A stretch of 64,000 nt of DNA. It comes from an uncultured Paracoccaceae bacterium. Lineage in GTDB: Bacteria > Pseudomonadota > Alphaproteobacteria > Rhodobacterales > Rhodobacteraceae. The notes below the pieces were generated by a model, which was given only the letters and a program-made list of their open reading frames with translations, was not told where the DNA came from and made no database searches. The translations under genes were made by a program, and so were the position numbers. Positions 19,177-36,098 of the stretch are shown here, piece after piece (the first letter of the stretch is position 1; every line of letters begins with the position of its first letter). The DNA lies in NCBI GenBank assembly GCA_947503965.1, contig CANNFU010000006.1, positions 62,001-126,000 on the forward strand. The letters are read 5' to 3'.

Positions 19177-20336
19177 TGGTCAGCACTTTCACCAAGTGCG
19201 GCTTGCGCACCTTCCGAGGACACGCGCACTTTCAACCCTTCGATTGCATTTGGCAGGCGCGTTGTCACCACGACCATCCCAACCTCAAGCGACCCTGACC
19301 GCAGGATCATGCGATCACCCGCCCGCCGATCCAGCACGGCCGGTATCTGCGTGAGCGCACCATCCACGACGCCCCAAATGCGATCACCGGTTTGAACGGC
19401 GGCGACCGGCACCGAAAGCAACCTGTCTGAATTGCCCGGCAATGGAATGGAGACATCAAAGAGGGAATTGATCCGAAAGACCCCACCCGCTGTGTCAAAG
19501 GGCTGGCTGACCGTGACCAGTACGCCCGTTGTTTGTGTGGCCGCTTCGTTCGTCAATGCGATCCGACTAATGACCCCTGGCTTTTGCGCGCCAGACCCAT
19601 CCGTCGCAGTGACCGTGACCCGCCGGCCGATAAGATCTCCACTTTGCTCGACGGCGTAAAGCTGCTCGGCATTCAGCCGCACCAACAGTTCCGCTTCATC
19701 CGCGGCCACCAACCTGCCCACTTCAGTTCCAGGTTGCAGGAACTGGCCAAGCGACAAGGTTTCTTGCGCGACAACAGCGTCGAAGGGGGCCGTGATAGTC
19801 GCTTGCCGTTGCGCCAGCTCTGCTGACAAAAGAGCGGCATTGCGTTGCTTCAATTGCGCCTCTGCGGCTGCGAGGTTTGCTGTCGTGGTCGCAAGTGCCG
19901 CCTGAGACGAGATGTTTCGTTCGGCAAGTGTGCTGATACGCGTCAGTTCTTTCTCAAGGCGCTCGCGCTCAGCCTCAGCAGCTGAGATATCGGCCTCTGC
20001 CCTGATGACGTCCGTTTCGAGCCGCGCAGCATCCAATTCAAAAATGCGTTCGCCACGCTCCAACCGCTGACCCAGCTGAAACCTCTCGTTGATCCAGACG
20101 ACGCGGCCGGCCAACTCTGTTGTCACGGGTACTTCCGACGATGCCTTCAAAAGCGCGGTTTGATTGACACTGGCCTCGACATCGGCACGCTCGACAAGGG
20201 CTACTTCCACGACCGGCAAGCGCTGGGGGAGAGCTTCGGCGACGTTTGTCGCAGTGCCTGGCTGCGAAAACAGCAGATAACCGCCGTATAATGCAGCAAC
20301 GCCGACTGCAGCCAAAATCAAGTCAAGTATACGCAT
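19173..20336 (-). CDS. RND efflux periplasmic adaptor (HlyD/AcrA family)
   Basis: 387 residues. An N-terminal signal-anchor helix (LILAAVGVAALYGGYLLF) is followed by the barrel-sandwich half motif (VWINERFQLGQRLERGERIFELDAA), a coiled-coil hairpin of Ala/Glu-rich helices and the returning half (ITAPFDAVVAQETLSLGQF). It links the pump and the outer-membrane channel. It is first in the three-gene operon and divergent from the AraC regulator, with 89 bp between the starts. Confidence 0.9.
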   Translation of the reverse strand: MRILDLILAAVGVAALYGGYLLFSQPGTATNVAEALPQRLPVVEVALVERADVEASVNQTALLKASSEVPVTTELAGRVVWINERFQLGQRLERGERIFELDAARLETDVIRAEADISAAEAERERLEKELTRISTLAERNISSQAALATTTANLAAAEAQLKQRNAALLSAELAQRQATITAPFDAVVAQETLSLGQFLQPGTEVGRLVAADEAELLVRLNAEQLYAVEQSGDLIGRRVTVTATDGSGAQKPGVISRIALTNEAATQTTGVLVTVSQPFDTAGGVFRINSLFDVSIPLPGNSDRLLSVPVAAVQTGDRIWGVVDGALTQIPAVLDRRAGDRMILRSGSLEVGMVVVTTRLPNAIEGLKVRVSSEGAQAALGESADQ

Positions 20337-20425
20337 ATTTTCACCTCATCTGTGCGCGAGACCTTACGCGTGGTTTTGAGCCAGAACACAGGGCGAGGTC
20401 GGAAACGCTTCGATTTCGAAAGAAG

Positions 20426-21358
20426 ATGGTCGAAATTCAAATGGTCACGTCGCAACAAGCTTTGTGTGCACCACAAGTTGCGGTATGTCCTGTATCAATG
20501 GATACATTCGCCGACTTCTACCAAAACTCGGAATACGCTTCGTTCGAGCAAGACGTGCGACGTGGCGGCACGTTTGGGCTTACCTTTTTGGACGTTAAGC
20601 AGGGTGCCATCGAGACGGCAGACCCGGCCATTCCCGAGGTTCCGTTTGTCACCACGATGAACAAGCACGACGCGTTCCAATATGACTTTGGCGATGGCTG
20701 GAAAACACACAGCTATGCGCAAGGCGTCGTTGACATACAGCCCCCCAACCAGGAATGCCGGTTCCGATTGCCCGATCTTCACCTGCGCATAGCCTTTGCC
20801 CCCGAACAACAGCTTCGCGCGCTGCTCGACGAACGGGGGATGTCACTAACGGCCCTCGAAGGCTTTTCCGGCCAGTTTCGGTCATCGGCCATGGCTTTTG
20901 CGCTGATCCAAGACATGTGGCGTCTTTCTTTGTATGACGATCCGGCCACAAACCTGATGATCGACGGGCTCTGGTTGAGCTTGGTGTCCAAATTGCTGGC
21001 GGATACCGACAAGAAACTTGGACTTGCGCCAGCCTCCGCAATCGGTGACGCCCGATTGGGACGGGTCGTTGAGTATATAGAAGAGCATCTGTCCGAACCG
21101 TTATGTGTCGGAAATCTCGCCGCCGTCGCCTGCATGAGCACTACGCAGTTCAGCCGAAGCTTCAAAAGCGCGTTGGGGCAAACACCGGCAAAGTACGTCA
21201 CGCAGCGTCGCTGCCGAAAGGCTGAGGAGATGTTGCGGAAAACGAAATTGCCAGTCACTGCGGTCGCCGCCATCTGCGGCTTTCTGAACGTGAGCTATTT
21301 TTGGACAGTATTCAAACGAGAAACAGGTCGAACCCCTGCCGAGACAAGGCAGCACTGA
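20426..21358 (+). CDS. AraC-family transcriptional regulator
   Basis: About 310 residues. The C-terminal ~100 residues contain two helix-turn-helix units (VGNLAAVACMSTTQFSRSFKSALG and VTAVAAICGFLNVSYFWTVFKRETGRTP) typical of AraC/XylS proteins; the N-terminal part is an unassigned sensing domain. ATG 20426 is chosen because the longer open frame (from 20246) would run back into the divergent adaptor gene; ATG 20441 is an alternative. It is divergent from the efflux operon and is its likely regulator. Confidence 0.87.
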   Translation: MVEIQMVTSQQALCAPQVAVCPVSMDTFADFYQNSEYASFEQDVRRGGTFGLTFLDVKQGAIETADPAIPEVPFVTTMNKHDAFQYDFGDGWKTHSYAQGVVDIQPPNQECRFRLPDLHLRIAFAPEQQLRALLDERGMSLTALEGFSGQFRSSAMAFALIQDMWRLSLYDDPATNLMIDGLWLSLVSKLLADTDKKLGLAPASAIGDARLGRVVEYIEEHLSEPLCVGNLAAVACMSTTQFSRSFKSALGQTPAKYVTQRRCRKAEEMLRKTKLPVTAVAAICGFLNVSYFWTVFKRETGRTPAETRQH

Positions 21359-21769
21359 GAAAGGTTCTTGGCGTGCTAGGCTTGAAGCGCTTGTCCTTGC
21401 GCAGAAGTCAGTCCACGAACACTAAAGTAATGTTTGACTTGAAGCAGCTTGGTTCAACGGTGGCTCACCGATCAATCGAAGCAGCCGTTGCCATGCAAAA
21501 GGACAAAAATTAGTCATTTTTACCATCAATGAAACATATCTACTCAAAATGGTTCACCTTGCTCCCGGCAGAGCAAATCCCCAGAGACGCTACGTAACAA
21601 ATGTCCGCTTTTCGTAATTTGGTGAACTAACTTCGCACCTGCGGCGAATGTCCGCATTCCTGAAGGTTTTTCGATGCGGGCCGTCGTGCAACATTTCCGT
21701 CCCACGGGTCGTGCGGCCCGCTTTGACAAACCTCGGAAGGAGGGAGCCGCGTGGGCTGGTTGCGGCGTA

Positions 21770-22258
21770 TGGCCGCCACGGCAGGGCCATGGCTCGCGCA
21801 GAGTGAGCGGGGTGACCGCGGGTTCCAACTCTGGCTCAGTGGTTTTTTCGGTGCGTTGAGCGCTAAACAAAGTCCGGATTTTGGCGATGTTCGTTTTGCG
21901 TGCTGAGCTGGCCAGCAGACCGTAGTGGCACATGCGGTGGAAGCCGTCAGGCAGAACGTGGATCAGGAAGAGGCGAATGAACTCGGGCATGGCCAATCGC
22001 ATGACCTTTTGACGGTCTACCTCGTTTGATACGGTAGTCCTTCCAGCGGAAGCCCACAGTATCTGCATCAGCGCTGATCAACCGGTGCTTCGAGATAGCT
22101 ACCCGGTGGGTGTAGCGGCTCAGATATGCCAACACTTGCTCAGACCCCCCGAACAGAGGTTTGGCATAGACCACCCAGTCGGTTTTGCGGAACGGGGCGA
22201 GTCACTTCGCGAAGGCATCCACTTGCACCATGTAGGCGAGATCGCCAAAGAAGGTGAG
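21770..22258 (-). pseudogene. IS91-family transposase remnant
   Basis: Minus-strand translation gives IS91 (Y2 HUH transposase) C-terminal sequence in pieces: FFGDLAYMVQVDAFAK, an in-frame TGA near 22203, then WVVYAKPLFGGSEQVLAYL and SRYTHRVAISKHRLISADAD. A one-base insertion near 22021 shifts the frame, after which VMRLAMPEFIRLFLIHVLP and DGFHRMCHYGLLASSARK continue. The N-terminal half with the HUH and catalytic Tyr region is missing. The gene is dead, and its upstream end is fused to an unrelated transposase fragment. Confidence 0.82.
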
Positions 22259-22416
22259 CTATGGCTGTAGAAGTCGGCGAGGTGCGCGCGGACGATACTC
22301 AGATCGACGAAGCGATCAATCGACCGCAACAGGTGATGTTGGGGAACATGGTCTTCCAGCGAGAACTCGTAGAAAAGCGCCGCTTGTGCTTCTTGCCTCG
22401 GTCCCAACTTCGCCAA
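22259..22416 (-). pseudogene. N-terminal fragment of an IS1182-like (DUF772) transposase
   Basis: About 53 codons read MAKLGPRQEAQAALFYEF and then HHLLRSIDRFVDL, RAHLADFYSHS, the N-terminus of DUF772-type transposases. The match breaks off at the SHS/SPS junction near 22258, where IS91 sequence begins. The open frame continues out of homology. This looks like one element truncated by insertion of, or recombination with, another. Confidence 0.75.
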
Positions 22417-22710
22417 TTCCTCCCTACAGAAAGAATTGAATCAGCTACTTAGCCATCGATCAAGGAAGAGTTTTTCAACATAATACCCCCGACGTGCAGA
22501 ATAATTATGTCCGCTTCAGGCTGGCACCACTCATCCGAGCAAAACCGTCAGCTGTCTGCAGTGCGCCCAAAGCGACACATGCTGCAACTTGTTCGATTGG
22601 CAGCTTTCAGCTTGCTGACGCTAGCCAAGCGACTGCATGGTCTCCGTGCTTGTGCTTTCAACAAAGTCCGTTTTTGCTTGTATCAACTCGAAAGGCGAAA
22701 GGGACAAGCT

Positions 22711-23052
22711 ATGGCTCAACGGACAATCAAAGACACCGATAAATCGCGCAACATTCAGGTTCCAATCACAGGCGACATAAGCCTTGATGCGATGGAATTG
22801 CTTTTGGCCGATGTCGGTACCGAGCTGGGTTTGATCATATCGCACGTCACGACATTAAGCCGAAAAAAATATCCCAACAACCGTCATTGGCATTTCAAGA
22901 AAGACCTTAAGGTTAAAGGGTGTTTGGACGTTACATATTGGCCCGCAGGGCCACTCTTTTGGGTCACCATTAGGAATTACGAACCTGATTGGGTTCACCG
23001 AACTGGTCGAAAAATGGCTGACTTGGTTGAGGAAAGGATGACAAATGGTTGA
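22711..23052 (+). CDS. Hypothetical protein, 113 residues
   Basis: Starts at ATG 22711 with AAAGGGA about ten bases upstream; the frame is open further upstream to 22507 but without a ribosome site. It is a basic, Trp-rich soluble protein (HWHFKKDLKVKG, VTYWPAGPLFWVTIRNYEPDW) with no recognised motif. It lies between transposase debris and a decayed gene, and its base composition is lower in GC than that of the ribosomal genes, consistent with acquisition. Family unknown. Confidence 0.5.
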   Translation: MAQRTIKDTDKSRNIQVPITGDISLDAMELLLADVGTELGLIISHVTTLSRKKYPNNRHWHFKKDLKVKGCLDVTYWPAGPLFWVTIRNYEPDWVHRTGRKMADLVEERMTNG

Positions 23053-23181
23053 TAAATTCGACAGGAAGCCGCCGTCGACATAGCTTCAACGAACGACCGC
23101 TAAATTCCCGCTGACCCGTCATCTGACTCTCAAATCTACCTGCAGCTTTGGTCTGATTTTCCCTAGGAAACCTCCTTTATC

Positions 23182-23385
23182 CCTGGCATCCACTTGCGCG
23201 GCGATGGGCCTGATTTAGGCGGAGAAATTCATTTTCGTACAGGGATCGACGCGGGATATGAATTCGACAATGGGTCCACACTCACGTAATGATGGGATCA
23301 TTGATCGAACGGCGACACACGCGCGACCAAGCCCGGACTGGAAAATCTGTCGATCCGCTACGCGATCAGTTTGAACCAACGGCGT
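23182..23385 (+). pseudogene. Decayed copy of a PagL-like acyloxyacyl hydrolase
   Basis: Translation from 23182 reads PGIHLRGDGPDLGG and then IHFRTGIDAGYEFDNGSTLT before a TAA; after frame changes, LENLSIRYAIS follows near 23340. This parallels PGVYRQGDGADLDG, LQFRSAFGIGYTFENGSKVT and RETLAIRWSTN of the intact gene at 23507. It is therefore the C-terminal part of a tandem paralogue with a stop and at least one frameshift. No N-terminal part was found. Confidence 0.7.
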
Positions 23386-23506
23386 TTGTCGCATCATAAG
23401 TTATCAACCGGGCAGGCGACTTGATCTGCATATGCGCCTTAGTTTTATCTATCATTAGTACCTCTCGCGGGAGGCTCCACCCGGCCACACAAAATAGGAT
23501 GACATC

Positions 23507-24025
23507 ATGGACGGTACACTTGGTCTAATCTGGCTGCTGACAAGTTTCACAGATATGGCGTTGAATGATTGCCCCAGCGGTTGCCTTGATACCGAAAAGC
23601 AGGCACCGCAGGTGCTTTATCAGCTGGGAAACCTGCAATCTGATGGATTTCAGAGTGAGTATGAGGCCTACCTTGGCTACGATAGCCATCGTCGACGCGG
23701 CCCCTTTCGCCCTACTTACGGCCTTTCGCTCACAACCGATGGGGCTGCATGGTTCGGTATCGGTTGGAAGTGGAGCACCCAATACGTCTACGACACCCCA
23801 TTGTTCATCGAAACCTCGATGATGCCTGGTGTTTATAGGCAAGGTGACGGCGCTGATCTTGATGGAACGCTGCAATTTCGATCGGCATTTGGTATTGGCT
23901 ATACGTTTGAAAACGGCAGCAAAGTGACGATCAGCTACGACAGCATGTCCAACGCAGATTTTCGCGATGGTAGCCCGAGCCGCGAAACGCTCGCCATCCG
24001 TTGGTCGACCAACTGGGAACAATAG
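23507..24025 (+). CDS. Acyloxyacyl hydrolase / lipid A 3-O-deacylase-like (PagL-type) protein
   Basis: 172 residues. The second half has the alternating pattern of an outer-membrane beta-barrel (YGLSLTTDGAAWFGIGW, LQFRSAFGIGYTFENGSKVT, ISYDSMSNADF) ending in an aromatic strand, as in PagL-like proteins that trim acyl chains from lipid A. The catalytic His/Ser normally lie in the last strands; a Ser in ISYDSMSN is a candidate, but the usual preceding His is not evident. The N-terminus is not a convincing signal peptide, so the true start may differ. A decayed paralogue lies just upstream. Confidence 0.62.
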   Translation: MDGTLGLIWLLTSFTDMALNDCPSGCLDTEKQAPQVLYQLGNLQSDGFQSEYEAYLGYDSHRRRGPFRPTYGLSLTTDGAAWFGIGWKWSTQYVYDTPLFIETSMMPGVYRQGDGADLDGTLQFRSAFGIGYTFENGSKVTISYDSMSNADFRDGSPSRETLAIRWSTNWEQ

Positions 24026-24617
24026 ATCCATCATTCAAAAATGGCTTGACGATAGCGACAACCGAGCGACCCGGTCTCGTCTTTCCACAGCAATGCCAGG
24101 CGCACTGGGTCACTATTGTCGGTCAAATCGGCAATCTTACCTTTAATGCAGACGTTGGCCCGGAACGCACAAGGTGGTTGAGACGTTCATCCAAGGTTCC
24201 CTTTGGGCTGGGACCGGGCATTGCTCACGGCGAACCTAGCGGCAGCAAAGTTTCCGCAGCCGCCATTCAATCACCCTTCCTTGACGTTCGGGTCGAAACG
24301 TGCGGAGCGCGTTGATCCATCGCCAGCCTGAGGCGGCGGATTGCCGATTTGGTGCGGCGGGCGGGTGTTGAGATGTCCTTGGACCACCAGAATACCCGGC
24401 ACGCCATGCGGATAGGTCCTGGTTTCATTCGACCCAAGGCAAGATCTGCCCCTGCTGACGCCTCTTTCGACCACCCTGGGGTAGGGCGTCATCAACCTGC
24501 CCTCTTTGAAATTCTTTGAACCGCACGCATCTCAGGCTACCTTAACCGCATTGAAGCAGGACAAACACAAGGAAACATCACGCGCAGCCAGTCAAAATAT
24601 CCAAGGGAGGAGCTATT
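24026..24617 (+). other. Gene-free stretch before the sugar dehydrogenase
   Basis: 592 bases with no open frame I can support on either strand. Short open frames exist but lack ribosome sites and family resemblance. The last 15 bases hold the strong GGGAGGAG site of the next gene. It may be scarred accessory DNA. Confidence 0.4.
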
Positions 24618-25910
24618 ATGAGTACGCGTTTACCCAGAGGACGCACCGCATCCGTTTTTGCGGTCATCGCCTCGGTCACGACCTACGCTTCTGCGGCCAC
24701 AGCGCAGACAAGCCCCAATACCAGCAGCCTGCAGCACTCAATCGTGCTGGAAGGCTTGGACGACCCGTGGGACATGGCGTTTTTGCCGGATGGCACGATG
24801 CTTTTTACCGAAAAATGCCAGGGACTATCCGTGCGGCTGCCATCGGGTGAGGTGAACGCCTTGCTGGGCATGGTCGAGAGCGAAGGATATCGTGCCACAG
24901 CCGACGATCTGTTTTGCGAAGGACAGGCGGGCATGAACGGGGTCGCCTTTGATCCTGATTTTGCAGAAAACCAGCAGATCTATGTTTATTCGACATCCAG
25001 CTTGTCCATACCACCCACAAACCGCGTCCTGCGGATGACGCTGAATGATGACTTCACTGCGGTGTCGGACCGGACCGATATTATTGACGATATCCCGTAT
25101 AAAGAGTTCGCGACGGACCATCCCTTTGGTGGTCCCGGTGCGCATAACGGCGGGCGCATTCGGTTCCATCCGGGTGATGGGTTTCTATATGTGACGACCG
25201 GTGACACGCATAATGGCAAAGTTCCGCAAAGCCCGACCCTGTTGGGTGGCAAGGTGCTGCGTGTGGATGCGGATGGTACTGCGGCCACTGGCAATAACCC
25301 ACCTCCCGGTTTTGATCCGCGGATATACACCTATGGTCATCGCAATATTCAGGGTATCACCTTTCACCCTGATACCAACCTGACCATCGTGGCAGAGCAC
25401 GGTCCATGGCATTCCGATGAGATCACCGTGTTAGAGGCGGGCGGTAATGGCGGGTGGGACCCGCGCCCCAATATCGCTGACCGGGGCGACTGCCCGGACA
25501 ATTACTGCGGCTATATGCCCAACCAGATGGATGGCATGAACGCGTTTGAGCGCGCATCGTTCATGCCGATGACGGATACGGGTACCTACCCGGATGCGAT
25601 GCCGCCTATCTGGAACAATAACGGCTTATCCCAGGGCACATCGTCGGCCGAATTTCTGACGGGCGAAGAGTGGGGCGCGTGGGATGGCAATATGGTCGTG
25701 GGTGTCATGGGTATCGGTTTTGGCGGGACACCCATCGGGCAGCGGATCGACGTGATTGAACTGGCCGATGATGGTCGGTCCGTGGTTGATGTGACCGAGA
25801 TGACGCTGCCGATGCTGCCGGGACGGTTCCGCTCCTTGGTGCAGGGGCCGGACGGGGCGCTATACGCGGCTGTGGATGAGGGCGAAATCCACCGCCTTGA
25901 TCCCAACTGA
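24618..25910 (+). CDS. PQQ-dependent aldose sugar dehydrogenase (soluble, periplasmic)
   Basis: 430 residues with an N-terminal Sec signal (TASVFAVIASVTTYASAATAQ). The beta-propeller shows the Asd/YliI-type features LDDPWDMAFLPDGTMLFTEK, GQAGMNGVAFDPDF, GGPGAHNGGRIRFHPGDGFLYV (catalytic His region), YGHRNIQGITFHP and AEHGPWHSDEI. Such enzymes oxidise aldoses to lactones with PQQ in the periplasm. GGGAGGAG precedes the ATG. No PQQ synthesis genes are in the window. A terminator follows within 20 bp. Confidence 0.9.
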   Translation: MSTRLPRGRTASVFAVIASVTTYASAATAQTSPNTSSLQHSIVLEGLDDPWDMAFLPDGTMLFTEKCQGLSVRLPSGEVNALLGMVESEGYRATADDLFCEGQAGMNGVAFDPDFAENQQIYVYSTSSLSIPPTNRVLRMTLNDDFTAVSDRTDIIDDIPYKEFATDHPFGGPGAHNGGRIRFHPGDGFLYVTTGDTHNGKVPQSPTLLGGKVLRVDADGTAATGNNPPPGFDPRIYTYGHRNIQGITFHPDTNLTIVAEHGPWHSDEITVLEAGGNGGWDPRPNIADRGDCPDNYCGYMPNQMDGMNAFERASFMPMTDTGTYPDAMPPIWNNNGLSQGTSSAEFLTGEEWGAWDGNMVVGVMGIGFGGTPIGQRIDVIELADDGRSVVDVTEMTLPMLPGRFRSLVQGPDGALYAAVDEGEIHRLDPN

Positions 25911-25924
25911 TTAACTTGGGGCCA

Positions 25925-26061
25925 AAGAACCGGGTCGCTTTTGCGGCCCGGTTTTTTCGTATTTTTCGTACTTAATAAAGCAGGCGCGCAACGGCCAGCT
26001 GAGATTTTTTCGCGTTGGTGGGTCAAAGGATGTGCGGTGGGGAAGGATTAATAGATTGTAA
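25925..26061 (+). repeat. Right copy of the diverged direct repeat flanking the accessory region
   Basis: Matches the sequence after rplL: the terminator, a TTTTTTCGT tail, CGCAACGG, TTCGCG, GGATGTGCGGTGGGGAAGGATTAAT in shortened form, and ATTGT. It lacks the ~100 bases that carry the GTACA array in the left copy. Together the copies bracket 12.4-26.1 kb, most of the DNA between rplL and rpoB. Confidence 0.55.
25928..25957 (+). terminator. Terminator after the sugar dehydrogenase
   Basis: Arms AACCGGG and CCCGGTT around a short loop, followed by six Ts. The stem, flanks and tail are almost identical to the rplL terminator at 12444-12473. Confidence 0.85.
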
Positions 26062-26163
26062 ATATGTTCACGAATGACTGCAAAGCGCCTAATGTGCCGA
26101 ATACTGCGAACAGCATCAATGTTTGCTTTTGACATTTCAGCGCTTCCTCTTGCGATCTGCAAC

Positions 26164-26922
26164 CTAATTCCTTGTCATGAACTCCGGATTTACTTCACCT
26201 CTGAAACAACGAGGAAAGTAGGGATAGGTATCGGTCGCGAAGTATGTGTAGGTGCCGTTCGCTTCCATGCCGTTGCACGCATCAAGCGTTCCACTATCAG
26301 CGACGTATTCGAAGTCCTCTTCAAATGTGCCATCATAACTACCGCCGGGAGGAGACGCGCGAACGCCAGACTTCAATTGCCACGATGAAGTTGCGTTTGA
26401 GGAGCTATACCGTATCTCAAACCCGTCAGGTGCGTACCCGATCAATGTGCCGCCTTGAGACGCCAGTAAGTCGCCAGAAACGCCGTGGTAATGATACAAA
26501 CCAGATCGATCTACGTGGGCGTTCTGGTTGTCCATACCTAGGATGCGAGGGTCATGCATGGCTTGTTGGCGCCAACCGCTCGACGGATCCTGGCTAAAGC
26601 CGCGGCGTCCGTCTGGATCATGGTAACCGGCAGTATAAGGCCGGATCGGAATGCCCGTGGCAGATACGCCGACCGTCATTAAACCCGTTGTTACTGTACT
26701 GGTCATCCGGGGTGTCGTTGGAAAACAGAACGTAAGGTTCTGTTCCCGAAATACGTTGGGATTCGCCCTGTTTGGAAACCTACCCATGTCGTGGTTAGGT
26801 GCCCCATTGGACATTATGCAGGTCATATCCCCTTTGACTTCGATACTCGTTTCATTCTCATGCGCATATGTGGCTGAAGTGGTGGCAAAGATCAGAGTTG
26901 CTGCAAAACGAAAAAAAGACAT
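26164..26922 (-). CDS. Secreted YHYH-domain protein
   Basis: 252 residues with a Sec signal peptide (FFRFAATLIFATTSATYAHE). Near the middle, SGLYHYHGVSGDLL is the YHYH motif that names this family of secreted proteins of unknown function, followed by LIGYAPDGFEIRYS. Four or more Cys in the mature chain may form disulfides (MTCIMS, TFCFP, DACNG, PRCFR). ATG 26922 has a strong GGAGGT site. YHYH proteins occur in marine bacteria; binding or hydrolysis roles are unproven. Confidence 0.8.
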   Translation of the reverse strand: MSFFRFAATLIFATTSATYAHENETSIEVKGDMTCIMSNGAPNHDMGRFPNRANPNVFREQNLTFCFPTTPRMTSTVTTGLMTVGVSATGIPIRPYTAGYHDPDGRRGFSQDPSSGWRQQAMHDPRILGMDNQNAHVDRSGLYHYHGVSGDLLASQGGTLIGYAPDGFEIRYSSSNATSSWQLKSGVRASPPGGSYDGTFEEDFEYVADSGTLDACNGMEANGTYTYFATDTYPYFPRCFRGEVNPEFMTRN

Positions 26923-27487
26923 AAGTGACCTCCTATTTGAACCGATAATCGTTGAACGAGTCTGGTGGGGGGTTTCCGTCGACACATTATTTGTGAACGG
27001 ACATTTGATGCTGGCTACCCAACGGCAGCAAAGTCCCGCACACAGGCCGTTCACTGTCCTCCAAAGGCCTGATCAAAACGAGTGCAGCGCGCTGCTTCAG
27101 CGTCGGTCTGGTGTGGGAGCGGGTGATGTATTTTCGTGAGACTTGCGGATGGGTGGGGTGATAACCATATGAAAGCCTCGGAACCCTGCATCGTTCGCCC
27201 TATTGACAAAAACTTGTTGATTTTTCCCATCGCCCTTGAACTTTATCCGAATCTCTCTTAATTGGGGCGCTCAGACCCGCGCAACATTCGGAAAATCGAC
27301 AATCTGGTTCATTTGAAACTTATCTTTCAAAGCGCTCATCTTTTGCGTTTTGACAGGTAAGTTGATCGTTTCGGGAGAGGTGTTTGGGTTGCACCTCAGG
27401 TATTGAGACGGTCCTGCCTTAATCGGACGTGCGTTTTGGTGGCCCGACCAAAGCGCGCGTTCTGACATTATTGGAGACCCGGCTCTT
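26923..27487 (+). promoter_or_regulatory. rpoB upstream region
   Basis: 565 gene-free bases. A TTGACA occurs at 27203-27208 but without a convincing -10 at standard spacing, and a Shine-Dalgarno-like GGAGA lies just before the rpoB ATG. A promoter must be here, since rpoB no longer follows rplL and faces the opposite way from the YHYH gene. Its exact position cannot be fixed by eye. Confidence 0.4.
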
Positions 27488-31625
<4,138 letters not shown>

Positions 31626-31627
<2 letters not shown>

Positions 31628-31684
31628 GAGTTTTCGTCACGAAAACTCTTACCCGCTGAAAAGTCTTCGTCATGAAGACTTTTC
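31626..31684. repeat. Two adjacent palindromes in the rpoB-rpoC gap
   Basis: First palindrome 31626-31650: 11-base arms AAGAGTTTTCG/CGAAAACTCTT around TCA; it overlaps the rpoB stop codon. Second 31658-31684: arms GAAAAGTCTTC/GAAGACTTTTC around GTCAT. Both share the core TTCGTCAyGAA. No T run follows the pair, so they are more likely RNA processing or pausing structures, or a small mobile palindrome family, than terminators. Compare 62971-63018. Confidence 0.8.
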
Positions 31685-31722
31685 GCACCCCATCTGACGC
31701 ACCCCAATTCAAGGAATTGAAG

Positions 31723-35979
<4,257 letters not shown>

Positions 35980-36007
35980 GGCCGCTTACCGCACAAACAA
36001 CAAAGAC

Positions 36008-36035
36008 AGGGTCCCGCATCTGCGGGACCCTTTTT
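36008..36035 (+). terminator. Terminator after rpoC
   Basis: Perfect ten-base arms AGGGTCCCGC/GCGGGACCCT with loop ATCT and TTTTT. It ends the rpoBC unit. Confidence 0.92.
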
Positions 36036-36098
36036 GTTTCTGCCCTGGTGCAGTAGACAAAAACGGCGGTAACGAGCGGCAACAGGGCAGGCGACAGC

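Noticed and set aside
22507-22710. N-terminal extension of the hypothetical protein at 22711
   Set aside because: The upstream frame is open but has no ribosome site, and its composition is unlike the downstream part. ATG 22711 has a good AAAGGGA site.
27203-27231. Standard promoter for rpoB at TTGACA 27203
   Set aside because: The -35 is perfect, but no acceptable -10 occurs at 16-18 bp, so I report only the region.
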